DNA of 42,780 nt, taken from contig NZ_BJEB01000010.1 in NCBI RefSeq assembly GCF_005405445.1, positions 1-42,780 on the forward strand, written 5' to 3'. Shown one piece after another: positions 34,408-42,523 of this stretch. The DNA is from Paucilactobacillus nenjiangensis (lineage in GTDB: Bacteria; Bacillota; Bacilli; Lactobacillales; Lactobacillaceae). The stretch's first letter is position 1, and each line of letters starts with the position of its first letter. Position numbers and translations under genes: made by a program. The notes below the pieces were generated by a model. The model searched no databases. It had not been told where the DNA came from and saw only the letters and a program-made list of their open reading frames with translations.

Positions 34408-34671
34408 TTATAAATTGAATACATTAAACAACGACAGAACCCCAAAACCGGCAATTACTGCCACGATTAATATTCCTGCCAGTAACACGTTAAAGGCAAT
34501 CCCAAGCCCACCGAATATTAATAGTAAGACGAACAAAATTGGATGCCGAAAACAAAATTTTATGAATCCAATTATCAATTTAATAAACAACAAAATAAAC
34601 ACTATTACACCAGCTGCGATACCAAATTTAGCACCGTCAGACATGGCAAGTGGCGTTAATAAAATTTCCAT
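34408..34671 (-). CDS. Small membrane protein of unknown function
   Basis: An 87-residue hydrophobic protein with two or three membrane helices: residues about 15-37 (FGIAAGVIVFILLFIKLIIGF) and 44-82 (two adjacent segments with GGLGIAF between). The short basic loop KFCFRHP lies between the first and second. AAGGTGG precedes the ATG. It is 17 bp downstream of the protease gene and probably in the same transcript. An opposite-strand frame of equal length is not called, because it lacks a ribosome site and the hydrophobic pattern. Confidence 0.65.
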   Translation of the reverse strand: MEILLTPLAMSDGAKFGIAAGVIVFILLFIKLIIGFIKFCFRHPILFVLLLIFGGLGIAFNVLLAGILIVAVIAGFGVLSLFNVFNL

Positions 34672-34688
34672 CTAGATCCACCTTCATT

Positions 34689-35393
34689 CTATGATTTTGC
34701 GTAGATTGCTTTGAGCCCATTTATATCAGCATTCGTCAAAGTAGTTCGTCCTTGGTCAGTTGGGTACATGACTGATTGAATATCCTTAGAATGATCCAAA
34801 CCTAAGGCATGGCCCAACTCATGGACTGCCACTGATAGCTTAATTGAGTTGGCATATTTAATATTCAAACTTGCAATTGCATGGTTGGCAGTATAAGCAC
34901 CCCATCCAGTTCGCTGAATAATGGCCGGCCCACCATGACCAAGCTCGATTGAATTTTGAAGAGCTGAAGTTTCCATTGTCTTTTGATAGACCGAAAATTC
35001 AATCTGATTTTGTTCATCGGTACCATCACCCTTAACCAGCTTAACAATCCCAGTTCGATTGTAAATTTTCACAGCTTGATTGAACTGGTCCTTAACCGCT
35101 TGAGACACGTTTTTATCGTAGTGGTAATAATACGTATTCGATAACGTCTTTCCTTGAACATTTGTTTCAATTGGCGTTTCATCACTCGATGAATCTTTAC
35201 TCGATGAAACTGAATTTTGATTAATCACGCCCGTCGAACTAAATCGAGCATTAATATCTGTGAAAATGGTATTAATTTCTGAATTCCATTTTTCAACAGT
35301 TTTTCCCAAAGTTGTATTGTCATTATCTATGGTTGGCAGAAAAATGAATCCTAAAACAACTGCGAGCCACATTAGACTTGATTTATGTTTCAA
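34689..35393 (-). CDS. Matrixin-family (M10-like) zinc metalloprotease, membrane-anchored or secreted
   Basis: The 234-residue protein begins with a positively charged N-terminus and a hydrophobic segment (residues about 7-21), a signal or anchor. A Ser-rich region (SVSSSKDSSSDETP, about residues 58-71) follows. The catalytic domain ends with AVHELGHALGLDHSKDIQSVMYP, the HExxHxxGxxH zinc motif plus the Met-turn of matrixin-type proteases. It would act outside the membrane on unknown substrates. There is no cysteine-switch propeptide. It is paired with a small membrane protein gene downstream. Confidence 0.87.
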   Translation of the reverse strand: MKHKSSLMWLAVVLGFIFLPTIDNDNTTLGKTVEKWNSEINTIFTDINARFSSTGVINQNSVSSSKDSSSDETPIETNVQGKTLSNTYYYHYDKNVSQAVKDQFNQAVKIYNRTGIVKLVKGDGTDEQNQIEFSVYQKTMETSALQNSIELGHGGPAIIQRTGWGAYTANHAIASLNIKYANSIKLSVAVHELGHALGLDHSKDIQSVMYPTDQGRTTLTNADINGLKAIYAKS

Positions 35394-35490
35394 TCCATTC
35401 CCCTTAATTCCATAGTTACTCTTAATCGACTTATATTAATATATAATCTTTCAAACGTAAACTGGTTTGCTCCAATTTTAATTAATCCTT

Positions 35491-35528
35491 ACAAAACAAA
35501 AACAGCCCTGAATTAACAGCTGCTGTCT
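35491..35528 (-). terminator. Candidate terminator after the 3-HIBDH-like gene
   Basis: ACAGC and GCTGT form a short stem with a T-rich run on the minus strand, 15 bp after the gene stop. The stem is short, so confidence is moderate. Confidence 0.5.
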
Positions 35529-35540
35529 CTTAAATAATTA

Positions 35541-36404
35541 TTAACTCCACCACAGTTTTACGAGTGCTTGAGTCCCATCATTACCTAATTTTTCTTCATC
35601 AACGAGTTGTTCATAGAGTTCTTTAGCTTTTTCAGTGGCAGGCAACGGAATATCCATCTTGTTGGCTTCATCCAAAGCAATTCGTAAATCCTTTAAAAAA
35701 TGTTTGGCAAAGAACCCTGGCGTATAATCCTGTTTTAAAATTCGAGGGACATAATTATCCATACTCCAATTGTCGGCTGCACCAGAACTAAGTGTATCCA
35801 AAACTTCGGATAAGTCTAACTTAGCAGCTTTCGCGTAGACCAGCATTTCTGTTAATCCAGTCATCGTGCCTGCAATCATAATTTGATTAGCCATCTTCGT
35901 ATGCTGTCCACTACCATAATCACCAAAGCGTTTCACTTGCTGCCCAATTTGTTTCAACACTGGAAGTGCCTGCTGGAAAGCAGCATCAGTCCCACCAACC
36001 ATAATTGTTAATGTGGCATTTTTAGCACCGACATCCCCACCGGAAACAGGAGCATCGATAATTTTTAAATTGTGTTCGTCCGCATAGTGGCCCAATTTAA
36101 TAGCCAAGCTAGGTGTGCTAGTCGTCATTTCAATCAGCACTTGATCTGGTGTAGCGGTGGAAAAGATGCCATTTTCACCCATATAAACATCTTCAACATC
36201 TTTCGGGTATCCAACCATAGTAAAGACAAAATCTTGTCCACTCGTAACGGCTGCTGGAGTATCACCCCAACTGGCGCCGTTATCAATTAAAGGTTGTGCC
36301 TTTGACTTTGTCCGGCTGTAAACCGTCACTTCATGCCCAGCCTTCAGAAAGTTATTAACAATCCCTGTTCCCATTACGCCCGTGCCTACGAATCCAATTT
36401 TCAT
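35541..36404 (-). CDS. NAD(P)-dependent oxidoreductase, 3-hydroxyisobutyrate dehydrogenase family
   Basis: This 287-residue beta-hydroxyacid dehydrogenase has the Rossmann motif GFVGTGVMGTGIVNNFLKAGHEV at residues 4-26, the substrate-binding DAPVSGGDVGAKNATLTIMVGG, and the catalytic Lys in GSGQHTKMANQIMIAG. Members reduce or oxidise small 3-hydroxyacids such as 3-hydroxyisobutyrate, tartronate semialdehyde or succinic semialdehyde; the substrate cannot be chosen here. AGGAG precedes the ATG. It follows the carbonic anhydrase gene by 12 bp, probably as one transcript. Confidence 0.88.
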   Translation of the reverse strand: MKIGFVGTGVMGTGIVNNFLKAGHEVTVYSRTKSKAQPLIDNGASWGDTPAAVTSGQDFVFTMVGYPKDVEDVYMGENGIFSTATPDQVLIEMTTSTPSLAIKLGHYADEHNLKIIDAPVSGGDVGAKNATLTIMVGGTDAAFQQALPVLKQIGQQVKRFGDYGSGQHTKMANQIMIAGTMTGLTEMLVYAKAAKLDLSEVLDTLSSGAADNWSMDNYVPRILKQDYTPGFFAKHFLKDLRIALDEANKMDIPLPATEKAKELYEQLVDEEKLGNDGTQALVKLWWS

Positions 36405-36416
36405 TTGAAAAACTCC

Positions 36417-37055
36417 TTACATTTTTCCGAAACTGACCGGCCGGTGCTTCATCGGCTGTATTTTTCGGTTATTTGGTAAAGCAAATATATCCTGGTAACG
36501 TTCAATTTGCAATTCTGATAAGGAAAACGGATCTTTATCTACATACCATTCTACTCCTTGAGTGAGTGGTGGTGTAGTCAGTGAACCTTGATAATGGTAA
36601 ACATGGTCTAATCCTTGTAGGAAAGGAGTTAAATCGATATGTTTGGATAATTTAGTTTGCTCACCAGAGACATACTCGTCCAAAATAATGTCAAAAACGG
36701 GACTGCTTTTACCTTCCGTTGCCATTTTACCAATCACCATCGTTTGCATAGCATTGGTTTTAAAGACAAAATGCCATTCCATTGGATACTGTTGTTTATC
36801 AATTAAATGTTCTGATGGCGCATGAAAATGCAATTCTTGAAATTGAAAATTGATTTGATTGATTGTCACATTGCCTGTACCAGTAATTCTAAACGTATTA
36901 TTTGAATCTTCAATCAACTGCCCCAGAATCGGACTTTTGATGTCGAACTGCCAATCAGTTTGATTATTAATTACATCATCGTAAATTAGACTGATTGGTG
37001 ATTGGAATCCTTCATTGCCGTTGTCCCATTTATCTTGTTGCCGATAATTTAACAT
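36417..37055 (-). CDS. Alpha-class carbonic anhydrase
   Basis: The 212-residue protein is an alpha carbonic anhydrase, converting CO2 and bicarbonate. It has QSPISL near the N-terminus, the zinc histidines in QELHFHAPSEHLIDKQQYPMEWHFVF (two in HFH, one further on), and the C-terminal substrate pocket SLTTPPLTQGVEWYV. There is no signal peptide, so it appears to be cytoplasmic, although many bacterial alpha enzymes are exported. It could supply bicarbonate for carboxylation reactions. It leads a two-gene unit with the oxidoreductase. Confidence 0.9.
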   Translation of the reverse strand: MLNYRQQDKWDNGNEGFQSPISLIYDDVINNQTDWQFDIKSPILGQLIEDSNNTFRITGTGNVTINQINFQFQELHFHAPSEHLIDKQQYPMEWHFVFKTNAMQTMVIGKMATEGKSSPVFDIILDEYVSGEQTKLSKHIDLTPFLQGLDHVYHYQGSLTTPPLTQGVEWYVDKDPFSLSELQIERYQDIFALPNNRKIQPMKHRPVSFGKM

Positions 37056-37240
37056 AATCCATCCCTGATTTCATTATTTTATCTGATTTTACGGCAATCG
37101 TTAACCTAAAATCAAGGATTATGGATAAAAAATATAATTAATTTGTTAATATTTTCATATTATTTTATAAATTATTAACGATAAATATCTATCATTTCCG
37201 GATTTAATTATAATTATTTAAAATTGGACCGACCACATAA

Positions 37241-37275
37241 TAAAAGAGAATAACATGTCAGCTATTCTCTCAAAA
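37241..37275 (-). terminator. Terminator of the terC-trxA transcription unit, after repeat array 3
   Basis: AGAGAATA and TATTCTCT pair, followed on the minus strand by TTTATT. It lies just beyond the array, so the array would be part of the 3' untranslated region. The rest of the 37056-37240 gap is AT-rich with nothing recognised. Confidence 0.75.
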
Positions 37276-37287
37276 TTAATATATTTA

Positions 37288-37564
37288 AATTGTTAGTGCT
37301 CGTGAGCTCCCGGGAAGTTTCACGCTCTGATTTAAATACGCTCATCTTCCCACCTCATTACACCTAACTTACCTACTCCAATTGCTTTTAGCAATTGCTC
37401 GTAGCAATGTTAGTGCTCGTGAGCTCCCGGGAAGCTTCGCGCTCTGGTCTAAATACGCTCATCTTCCCACCTCATTACGCCTAACTTACCTACTCCAATT
37501 GCTTTTCGCAATTGCTCGTAGCCACGTTAGTGCTCGTGATCTCCCGGGAAGTTTCACGCTCTGA
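37288..37564 (-). repeat. Repeat array 3: three tandem 117-bp units after trxA
   Basis: Plus-strand GTTAGTGCTCGTGA starts at 37292, 37409 and 37526, exactly 117 bp apart. Each core contains CTCCCGGGAAG and ends CACGCTCTG or a close match. On the minus strand each unit reads AGAGCGTGAAACTTCCCGGG, then ACGAGCACTAAC, a hairpin (CAATTGC / GCAATTG within CTAC / GTAG), AAGTTAGG and GATGAGCGTATTT. The first unit begins two bases after the trxA stop codon. The units are very similar to one another, which suggests recent duplication or conversion. Confidence 0.9.
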
Positions 37565-37566
37565 AT

Positions 37567-37884
37567 TTATTCTTCAATTTTCTTTTCAAAGTATCTTTCT
37601 AGTTTTTCTTTGGGGAAAACACCAGTAATTTTTTCTTTAGCCACGCCGTTTTTAAACACGACTAAGCTGGGGATACTCATTACTTTGAACTGCTCAGCCA
37701 ATTCTTGATTGTCATCGACATTCATTTTAACAAAATTAATTTTGTCGGCAAATTGGGGCTCTAATTGTTCTAAAATTGGATCAACCATTTTACAAGGTCC
37801 ACACCAAGGAGCCCAAAAGTCAACAATGGTAATTGGGCCGGCGGTTACTTCGCTAAAATTTTCTTTAGTTGCTATCGTTGCCAT
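37567..37884 (-). CDS. trxA: Thioredoxin
   Basis: The 105-residue protein is a classical thioredoxin that reduces disulfides in the cytoplasm. The redox motif is VDFWAPWCGPCKMVDPIL near residue 23, and the cis-proline is in MSIPSLVVFKNG. ATG 37884, with GGAG 9 bp upstream, is chosen; the frame to 37905 extends only into terC. The gene overlaps the end of terC by 20 bp, so it is the last gene of the amide hydrolase-rluA-terC-trxA operon. A repeat array begins at its stop. Confidence 0.95.
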   Translation of the reverse strand: MATIATKENFSEVTAGPITIVDFWAPWCGPCKMVDPILEQLEPQFADKINFVKMNVDDNQELAEQFKVMSIPSLVVFKNGVAKEKITGVFPKEKLERYFEKKIEE

Positions 37885-38632
37885 CTGAATCGTCTCCTTT
37901 AGCACGTTGGCGAATGAAATGAATGATAAACGTAATCAGGAACATGACTAGCACGAAGGCTCCAAATACCCCTGATGAAATTTCGATATCAATCATTGGA
38001 ATCGTTAAGAATAATTTGACCGCGATTAAGGCAATCAAGACGTATGCCATGGGTTCCAATTCTGGCACTTTACGCATCAAGTTCATAATGACCACTGCAA
38101 TTCCCCGCATCGCAAGAATTCCCACCAGTCCACCAATCAACACAATCACAGGGTTAGTTGAAATGGCCAGTGAAGCCAACACGGAATCAACTGAAAAAAT
38201 GATATCCATCAAAATAATTTGTGCGATGACTGTCCAAAATAGTGATCGTTTACTATCGGTTTTTAATTTTACGTTGGATTCTTTTTTCTTACCACGGAGC
38301 TTGCTGCTGAAGAACTTATACACAAGATACATCAAATAAGCCGCACCGATAACTTTAATTTCCCAAATATGAATTAGGTAGACACCCACTCCAATAATTA
38401 AGAACCTAAAGATATACGATCCAATCAAACCATATAACAAAGCTTTTTCTTGTTGTCTTAAGATTGGCAAAACTCGTGCCTGTGTTGCTAACACAATTGC
38501 GTTATCAACGGACAACAAACATTCAATCAAGATTAATGACAAAATTATCAACCAATCTTGACCCGAAGTTATAACTTGAGCCCAATTATCTAAATCAAAG
38601 AATGGCCCATATAATTTCCCTAAAAGTGACAA
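37865..38632 (-). CDS. TerC-family integral membrane protein
   Basis: The 255-residue protein has about seven membrane helices and the two acidic TerC motifs, ECLLSVDNAIVLATQA (helix 1-2) and IIFSVDSVLASLAI (mid-protein), likely metal-binding. Family members have been linked to manganese export and metal loading of secreted enzymes in Bacillus, and to tellurite resistance. The start is TTG at 38632, supported by GGAGG 7 bp upstream; no ATG fits. It lies 23 bp after rluA and overlaps trxA, a pairing that may hint at folding of exported proteins. Confidence 0.88.
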   Translation of the reverse strand: MSLLGKLYGPFFDLDNWAQVITSGQDWLIILSLILIECLLSVDNAIVLATQARVLPILRQQEKALLYGLIGSYIFRFLIIGVGVYLIHIWEIKVIGAAYLMYLVYKFFSSKLRGKKKESNVKLKTDSKRSLFWTVIAQIILMDIIFSVDSVLASLAISTNPVIVLIGGLVGILAMRGIAVVIMNLMRKVPELEPMAYVLIALIAVKLFLTIPMIDIEISSGVFGAFVLVMFLITFIIHFIRQRAKGDDSDGNDSN

Positions 38633-38655
38633 TTTACGTCCTCCACTTACGTGTT

Positions 38656-39570
38656 TTAATTAAGACTATAGTGTACTATATCTCGATAAAAATAGTCCGG
38701 ATATTTAACATTTATTTTTTGCTGAGTATTTTTAAATGGTACTACTAATTGTAATTCAAATCCATGTAACAACATTTCACCAGATTGTGGCTGATTATTA
38801 TACAATGGATCGCCCACAATTGGATGTCCAATTGACGCCAAATGAACCCGTATTTGATGAGTCCGTCCCGTTTCTAGGTCTAAGCGCACCAAGGAATGCA
38901 ATTTGTTGGCAGCAAGCACATGATAATGCGTCACGGCCGTTTGGGCATTTTCGCCATTAATTTTCCTTTTTCTGACGTCCATTGGATCAGTACCAATCGC
39001 GCCATTAATTAGGCCAGTTTTTGGTTCCACCTGGCCATCCACAATCGCTAAATAAGAACGTTTAATTAAATGACTACTAATCAGTCGGTCTAAAATTGGC
39101 ACGACCACTGGATTTTTAGCAATAATCACTGCACCACTAGTTTGCTGATCAATTCGATGAACCATAAAAGGTGCCTCATCGGTTTGGGCTAAATATGCCG
39201 CAGCAAAATTCATTAAGGTGCCCCTTTCATCCGCCTGGTTCGGGTGACTCTTAATACCTGCCGGTTTATTTACCACCATCAAATCACGATTTTCAAAGAT
39301 AACTGGTAACTCCAAACGATCATCGATTTGATAATTCGAAGTTGGTGTCCGAAATTCATCCCCTAAAAAATGCATTCGCACCACATCATGATTGTTCACG
39401 ATGGAATTCATCGTCTGATAACTACCATTCACCGTCACGTTTTCTCGAATGCGCAAAAAATGGACATATTTTTTAGGCAATAACCAAACTTTTTCTAACA
39501 GTTCACGTAATGCCATTGGCATTTGTAAGCCAGTGATGGATTCTTCAATTGTGTAATGTTTTGCTGACAT
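38656..39570 (-). CDS. RluA-family pseudouridine synthase
   Basis: The 304-residue protein isomerises uridine to pseudouridine in rRNA or tRNA. An N-terminal S4-like segment (residues about 20-75, VHFLRIRENVTVNGSYQTMNSIV) precedes the catalytic domain. FENRDLMVVNKPAGIKSHPN, HRIDQQTSGAVIIAKNP (catalytic Asp) and LDLETGRTHQIRVHLASIGHPIVGDPLYN are the RluA motifs. The exact target base cannot be given. It follows the amide hydrolase by 11 bp. The ribosome site is weak, consistent with coupling. Confidence 0.92.
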   Translation of the reverse strand: MSAKHYTIEESITGLQMPMALRELLEKVWLLPKKYVHFLRIRENVTVNGSYQTMNSIVNNHDVVRMHFLGDEFRTPTSNYQIDDRLELPVIFENRDLMVVNKPAGIKSHPNQADERGTLMNFAAAYLAQTDEAPFMVHRIDQQTSGAVIIAKNPVVVPILDRLISSHLIKRSYLAIVDGQVEPKTGLINGAIGTDPMDVRKRKINGENAQTAVTHYHVLAANKLHSLVRLDLETGRTHQIRVHLASIGHPIVGDPLYNNQPQSGEMLLHGFELQLVVPFKNTQQKINVKYPDYFYRDIVHYSLN

Positions 39571-39581
39571 ATCATTCTCAC

Positions 39582-40559
39582 TTAATTTAATTTTTTTACG
39601 GCTAATTCATCTTTAACTTCATAGACTTTAGGTTCGGTCCATGAGAGCATTTCTGGTCGCAAAACTAATTTAACAATCCCTTCTCGATGATAGGACTGAA
39701 AATAATAACTTTTTGATTCGGCAACCGTAGCGGCCCGATAGACTGAATATGTCGATTGATGTTCCGTGTTCCGTGGTACGCTGACGCTATCTAACAAGTG
39801 CCAGCTGCTGACAATCGCTTGGGTTTCATCAATTGGTTGATTGGCCCGTTCTTTAAAATAAGCTGCCCGGATAAATCGCGCACCAGGTGAATATGACCCC
39901 GGTGGAATTGATTTCCCAGATAAATTACCCGTCGTGACTTTCGCTGTATTCAACGGCACCTGACCCTGATTAAATTCATCAGTAAAATTGACGTAATCTT
40001 TTAAGCGTTCAATTTGGCGTTCAAAATGAGGCACGTTGGTCACAATTCCCAATGGATTTTCAATAATTCTCATTGGCATTTGCGTTGGCTCCAGTACAAT
40101 GGTTCGTCCGGTCGTATCGGTAAATGCAAAGTGTAGTTCCGGCTTACCATATTTCAAATCACTAAAAGTTTCCGTCATCAATTCAATTTGCTCGATGTTT
40201 TGTTCTAAATCAAGCACTGATTTAAAATGACCTAACGCCCAGAAAACAAATTCAAATGACGCTAGTTGAATTTTGCTGTCATTGCGCTGTTCGCTATATT
40301 GAGTGCCATTGGCAAAGGTTAATTTTTGCGCACACAATCCATATTCATTCACCCCATCTGAGACATCAGATCGATTCGGCGTGACTTTTCCACCACCGAT
40401 AAATGCATATGGATTTGAATATTCGTGATGATCATAGACTGAATGCCACTTGAAATTTCTTGGAATAAAGACCGGACTCGACTCTAAAGTAGGCCAGTCC
40501 ATCGTTCGTGACAAAACATGTGTGCCGTCAATTGCGACTTGATAAATGCTTGTACACAT
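39582..40559 (-). CDS. Linear amide C-N hydrolase, choloylglycine hydrolase / penicillin V acylase family
   Basis: The 325-residue Ntn hydrolase starts MCTSIYQVAIDGTHVLSRTMDWP. Removal of Met exposes Cys2, the nucleophile, and the nearby Arg and Asp are also present. GVNEYGLCAQKLTFANGTQYS, GIVTNVPHFERQIERLKDYVN and PPGSYSPGARFIRAAYFKERA (oxyanion and core segments) follow. The family includes bile salt hydrolases and penicillin V acylases; sequence alone does not decide between them, though the Tyr-rich entrance region is closer to acylase-type members. GGAGG lies 7 bp before the ATG. It heads the operon and is divergent from corA. Confidence 0.87.
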   Translation of the reverse strand: MCTSIYQVAIDGTHVLSRTMDWPTLESSPVFIPRNFKWHSVYDHHEYSNPYAFIGGGKVTPNRSDVSDGVNEYGLCAQKLTFANGTQYSEQRNDSKIQLASFEFVFWALGHFKSVLDLEQNIEQIELMTETFSDLKYGKPELHFAFTDTTGRTIVLEPTQMPMRIIENPLGIVTNVPHFERQIERLKDYVNFTDEFNQGQVPLNTAKVTTGNLSGKSIPPGSYSPGARFIRAAYFKERANQPIDETQAIVSSWHLLDSVSVPRNTEHQSTYSVYRAATVAESKSYYFQSYHREGIVKLVLRPEMLSWTEPKVYEVKDELAVKKLN

Positions 40560-40651
40560 GCTGATACCTCCGTTCTATAAGCGCCTTAAACTACACAACA
40601 AGATTGAAAAATGGTATGGTTAAATTGAATTTACACCTGGGGGAAACAGTT

Positions 40652-41572
40652 ATGTTAACGACGCAAGCTTTAAATGATGAATTTACTTGGATTAATGTGC
40701 TCTCGCCTTCCGAAGCGGAAATCAGCACATTAATCAACGAATATGGTGTAACTAGTGAAATGCTAGGGTACGTTTTGGATCCTGACGAACGTGCCCGTGT
40801 TGAAGTGGACCCAAACTCAAATATCACCTTAATTATTTTTGATGTTTATTATGAAGGTGACGAAGAAAATGAGGCCCAAACAGTGCCCGTTGGCATCATG
40901 CTGACCAAGGGTACCTTAATTTCATTTACCGGTGATCATACCAAATTTGTGCGTGAAATGTTTGAGGGACAACTCAAAAAATTAGGCCCTAATCCCGCCA
41001 TCGATAATCAATTCAGTTTAGTACTGCCCCTATTGTATCGTTTATCAGTCGCCTATTTCAAACCAATCAGACTGGCCGACCGAAAACGGCAGCAAATCCA
41101 GGCTGAACTTAGGGTAAAAACCAATCGTAAAGCAATTAATGAGTTTATGATTATTGAAACTGGATTAGTTTACATCTTAACCTCAGTCAAAGGCAACGTT
41201 TCACTCTTAAATGAATTAAAACGCCACTCAACCGACTTAACCCCCGCGCAAGGGGAAATGTTAGACAATGTTATTGTCGAAGCTCAACAGGGCCTAGAAA
41301 TGGCCACAATGACTTCTGATATGACTGCTCGAGTTTCTTCTTCCTACTCCAAAGTTCTGGACATGGAACTAAATAACACAATGCGGTTTTTGACCATCTA
41401 TTCAATTGTCTTAACGATTCCGGCAATCGTCTTTGGTTTCTTTGGGCAAAACGTGCATGTGCCATTCGAGAAATCGCCAATTGGTTGGGAACTAACTCTG
41501 CTAATCATGGTTGTCCTTTGTGTGGCAGCCGGATGGATGTTGATGCATAACGACTGGTGGGAAAAAAAATAA
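40652..41572 (+). CDS. corA: CorA-family divalent metal transporter
   Basis: The 306-residue protein has a long cytoplasmic N-terminal domain (residues 1-240) and two C-terminal membrane helices, the CorA layout for magnesium or cobalt transport. The pore motif at the end of the first helix is FGFFGQNVHVPFE, a GQN form of the usual GMN. ATG 40652, with GGGGGAAA upstream, is preferred over TTG 40604. The C-terminus is short and ends in two lysines. A terminator follows. Confidence 0.88.
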   Translation: MLTTQALNDEFTWINVLSPSEAEISTLINEYGVTSEMLGYVLDPDERARVEVDPNSNITLIIFDVYYEGDEENEAQTVPVGIMLTKGTLISFTGDHTKFVREMFEGQLKKLGPNPAIDNQFSLVLPLLYRLSVAYFKPIRLADRKRQQIQAELRVKTNRKAINEFMIIETGLVYILTSVKGNVSLLNELKRHSTDLTPAQGEMLDNVIVEAQQGLEMATMTSDMTARVSSSYSKVLDMELNNTMRFLTIYSIVLTIPAIVFGFFGQNVHVPFEKSPIGWELTLLIMVVLCVAAGWMLMHNDWWEKK

Positions 41573-41587
41573 TTTAATTTGACCAAG

Positions 41588-41620
41588 AGCACCCTCAAAA
41601 TTGAGCGTGCTTTTTATTTT
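41588..41620 (+). terminator. corA terminator
   Basis: AGCACCCTC and GAGCGTGCT pair with one mismatch and are followed by TTTTTATTTT. Confidence 0.8.
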
Positions 41621-41676
41621 GATGAGCGTATAATAATCTTGTTTACTGTAATTAATTACATGTTTAGAGGGAAAGT

Positions 41677-41779
41677 ATGAATTCATATTGCAATTTTAAT
41701 TCTTCTTCAATTCATAAGTGTGCCTTTTATTTTCATTAGCTATGAACGATTCACTGCTAGAAACAAACTTACGAAATGA
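41677..41779 (+). pseudogene. Possible frameshifted small membrane peptide
   Basis: GAGGGAAAG precedes an ATG at 41677 whose frame gives an unremarkable 20-residue peptide. One base later, from 41681, a second frame encodes IHIAILILLQFISVPFIF followed by a basic tail RFTARNKLTK and TGA at 41777, a typical one-helix membrane peptide, but it has no start codon of its own. Deleting one A after the ATG would join the two. It may therefore be a recent frameshift, or a sequencing error. DUF554 starts 12 bp later. Confidence 0.35.
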
Positions 41780-41791
41780 GGAACTTATCAT

Positions 41792-42523
41792 ATGCCAACA
41801 GGTGTTATTTTTAATTCAATGTCCATCTTAATTGGTGGCTTATTAGGTGGATTTTTTGGAAGCAAAATGTCCGACAGCTTCAAAACGCAACTCACAACTA
41901 TTTTCGGCTCAGCTTCATTAGCGATGGGAATTTACTTAATCGCACCAATGAAAAGTATGCCGGCCGTGATTTTTTCATTAATCATCGGGACTGCATTTGG
42001 ACTGATTATTCACTTTGGTGACTGGATTGCTAAGGGTGCTGGGCAAATGCAAAAGGGGATGAATAAAATCATGCCTCATAGTCAAAATAAAATTGGTGAA
42101 GCTGAATTCATTCAAATATTTGTCACCGTATTGGTGCTCTTTTGTGCGAGTGGAACTGGAATTTATGGTTCATTGTACGAAGGTATGACTGGCGACCCAT
42201 CGATTTTGATTGCTAAATCGGCCCTCGATTTCTTTACCGCCATGATTTTTGCGGCCAGTCTCGGGTTTGTCGTCTGTTCCATTTCAGTGCCTAATTTTAT
42301 TATTTTCTTTTTACTGTTTCTTTTAGCCGGCTTCATTTATCCACTGACTACGCCAGACATGATTGCAGACTTCAAGGCGGTCGGTGGTATCTTAATTCTC
42401 GCCACTGGTTTTCGGATTCTCAATCTTAAAATGTTCCCCGTTGCCGATATGATTCCCGCCATGGTCGTTATCATGCCCATCAGTTGGGCATGGACGAATA
42501 TTGTGATGCCACTGCTAAAATAA
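41792..42523 (+). CDS. DUF554 family membrane protein
   Basis: The 243-residue protein has six or seven membrane helices with the family-typical N-terminal GVIFNSMSILIGGLLGGFFGSKM and a central CASGTGIYGSLYEGMTGDPSILIAKSALDFFTAMIFAASLG. The function of DUF554 is not established; it is probably a transporter or channel-like protein. GAGG lies 11 bp before the ATG. No operon partner is visible, apart from the possible broken peptide upstream, and a repeat array starts at the stop codon. Confidence 0.85.
   Translation: MPTGVIFNSMSILIGGLLGGFFGSKMSDSFKTQLTTIFGSASLAMGIYLIAPMKSMPAVIFSLIIGTAFGLIIHFGDWIAKGAGQMQKGMNKIMPHSQNKIGEAEFIQIFVTVLVLFCASGTGIYGSLYEGMTGDPSILIAKSALDFFTAMIFAASLGFVVCSISVPNFIIFFLLFLLAGFIYPLTTPDMIADFKAVGGILILATGFRILNLKMFPVADMIPAMVVIMPISWAWTNIVMPLLK

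Noticed and set aside
34415-34675. 86-codon plus-strand ORF opposite the small membrane protein gene
   Set aside because: It is the antisense shadow of a hydrophobic gene, rich in Asn and Ile, without a ribosome site. The minus-strand frame has AAGGTGG and a clear membrane pattern.
37288-37564. CRISPR-like array of regularly spaced repeats
   Set aside because: Only three copies, the repeat period is 117 bp, the supposed spacers are themselves conserved between copies, and no cas genes are near.
37382-37564. 60-codon plus-strand ORF in the repeat region
   Set aside because: Its translation is simply the repeat unit read twice (RSNVSARELPGSF and RSHVSARDLPGSF). It has no ribosome site and runs antisense to the 3' region of trxA.
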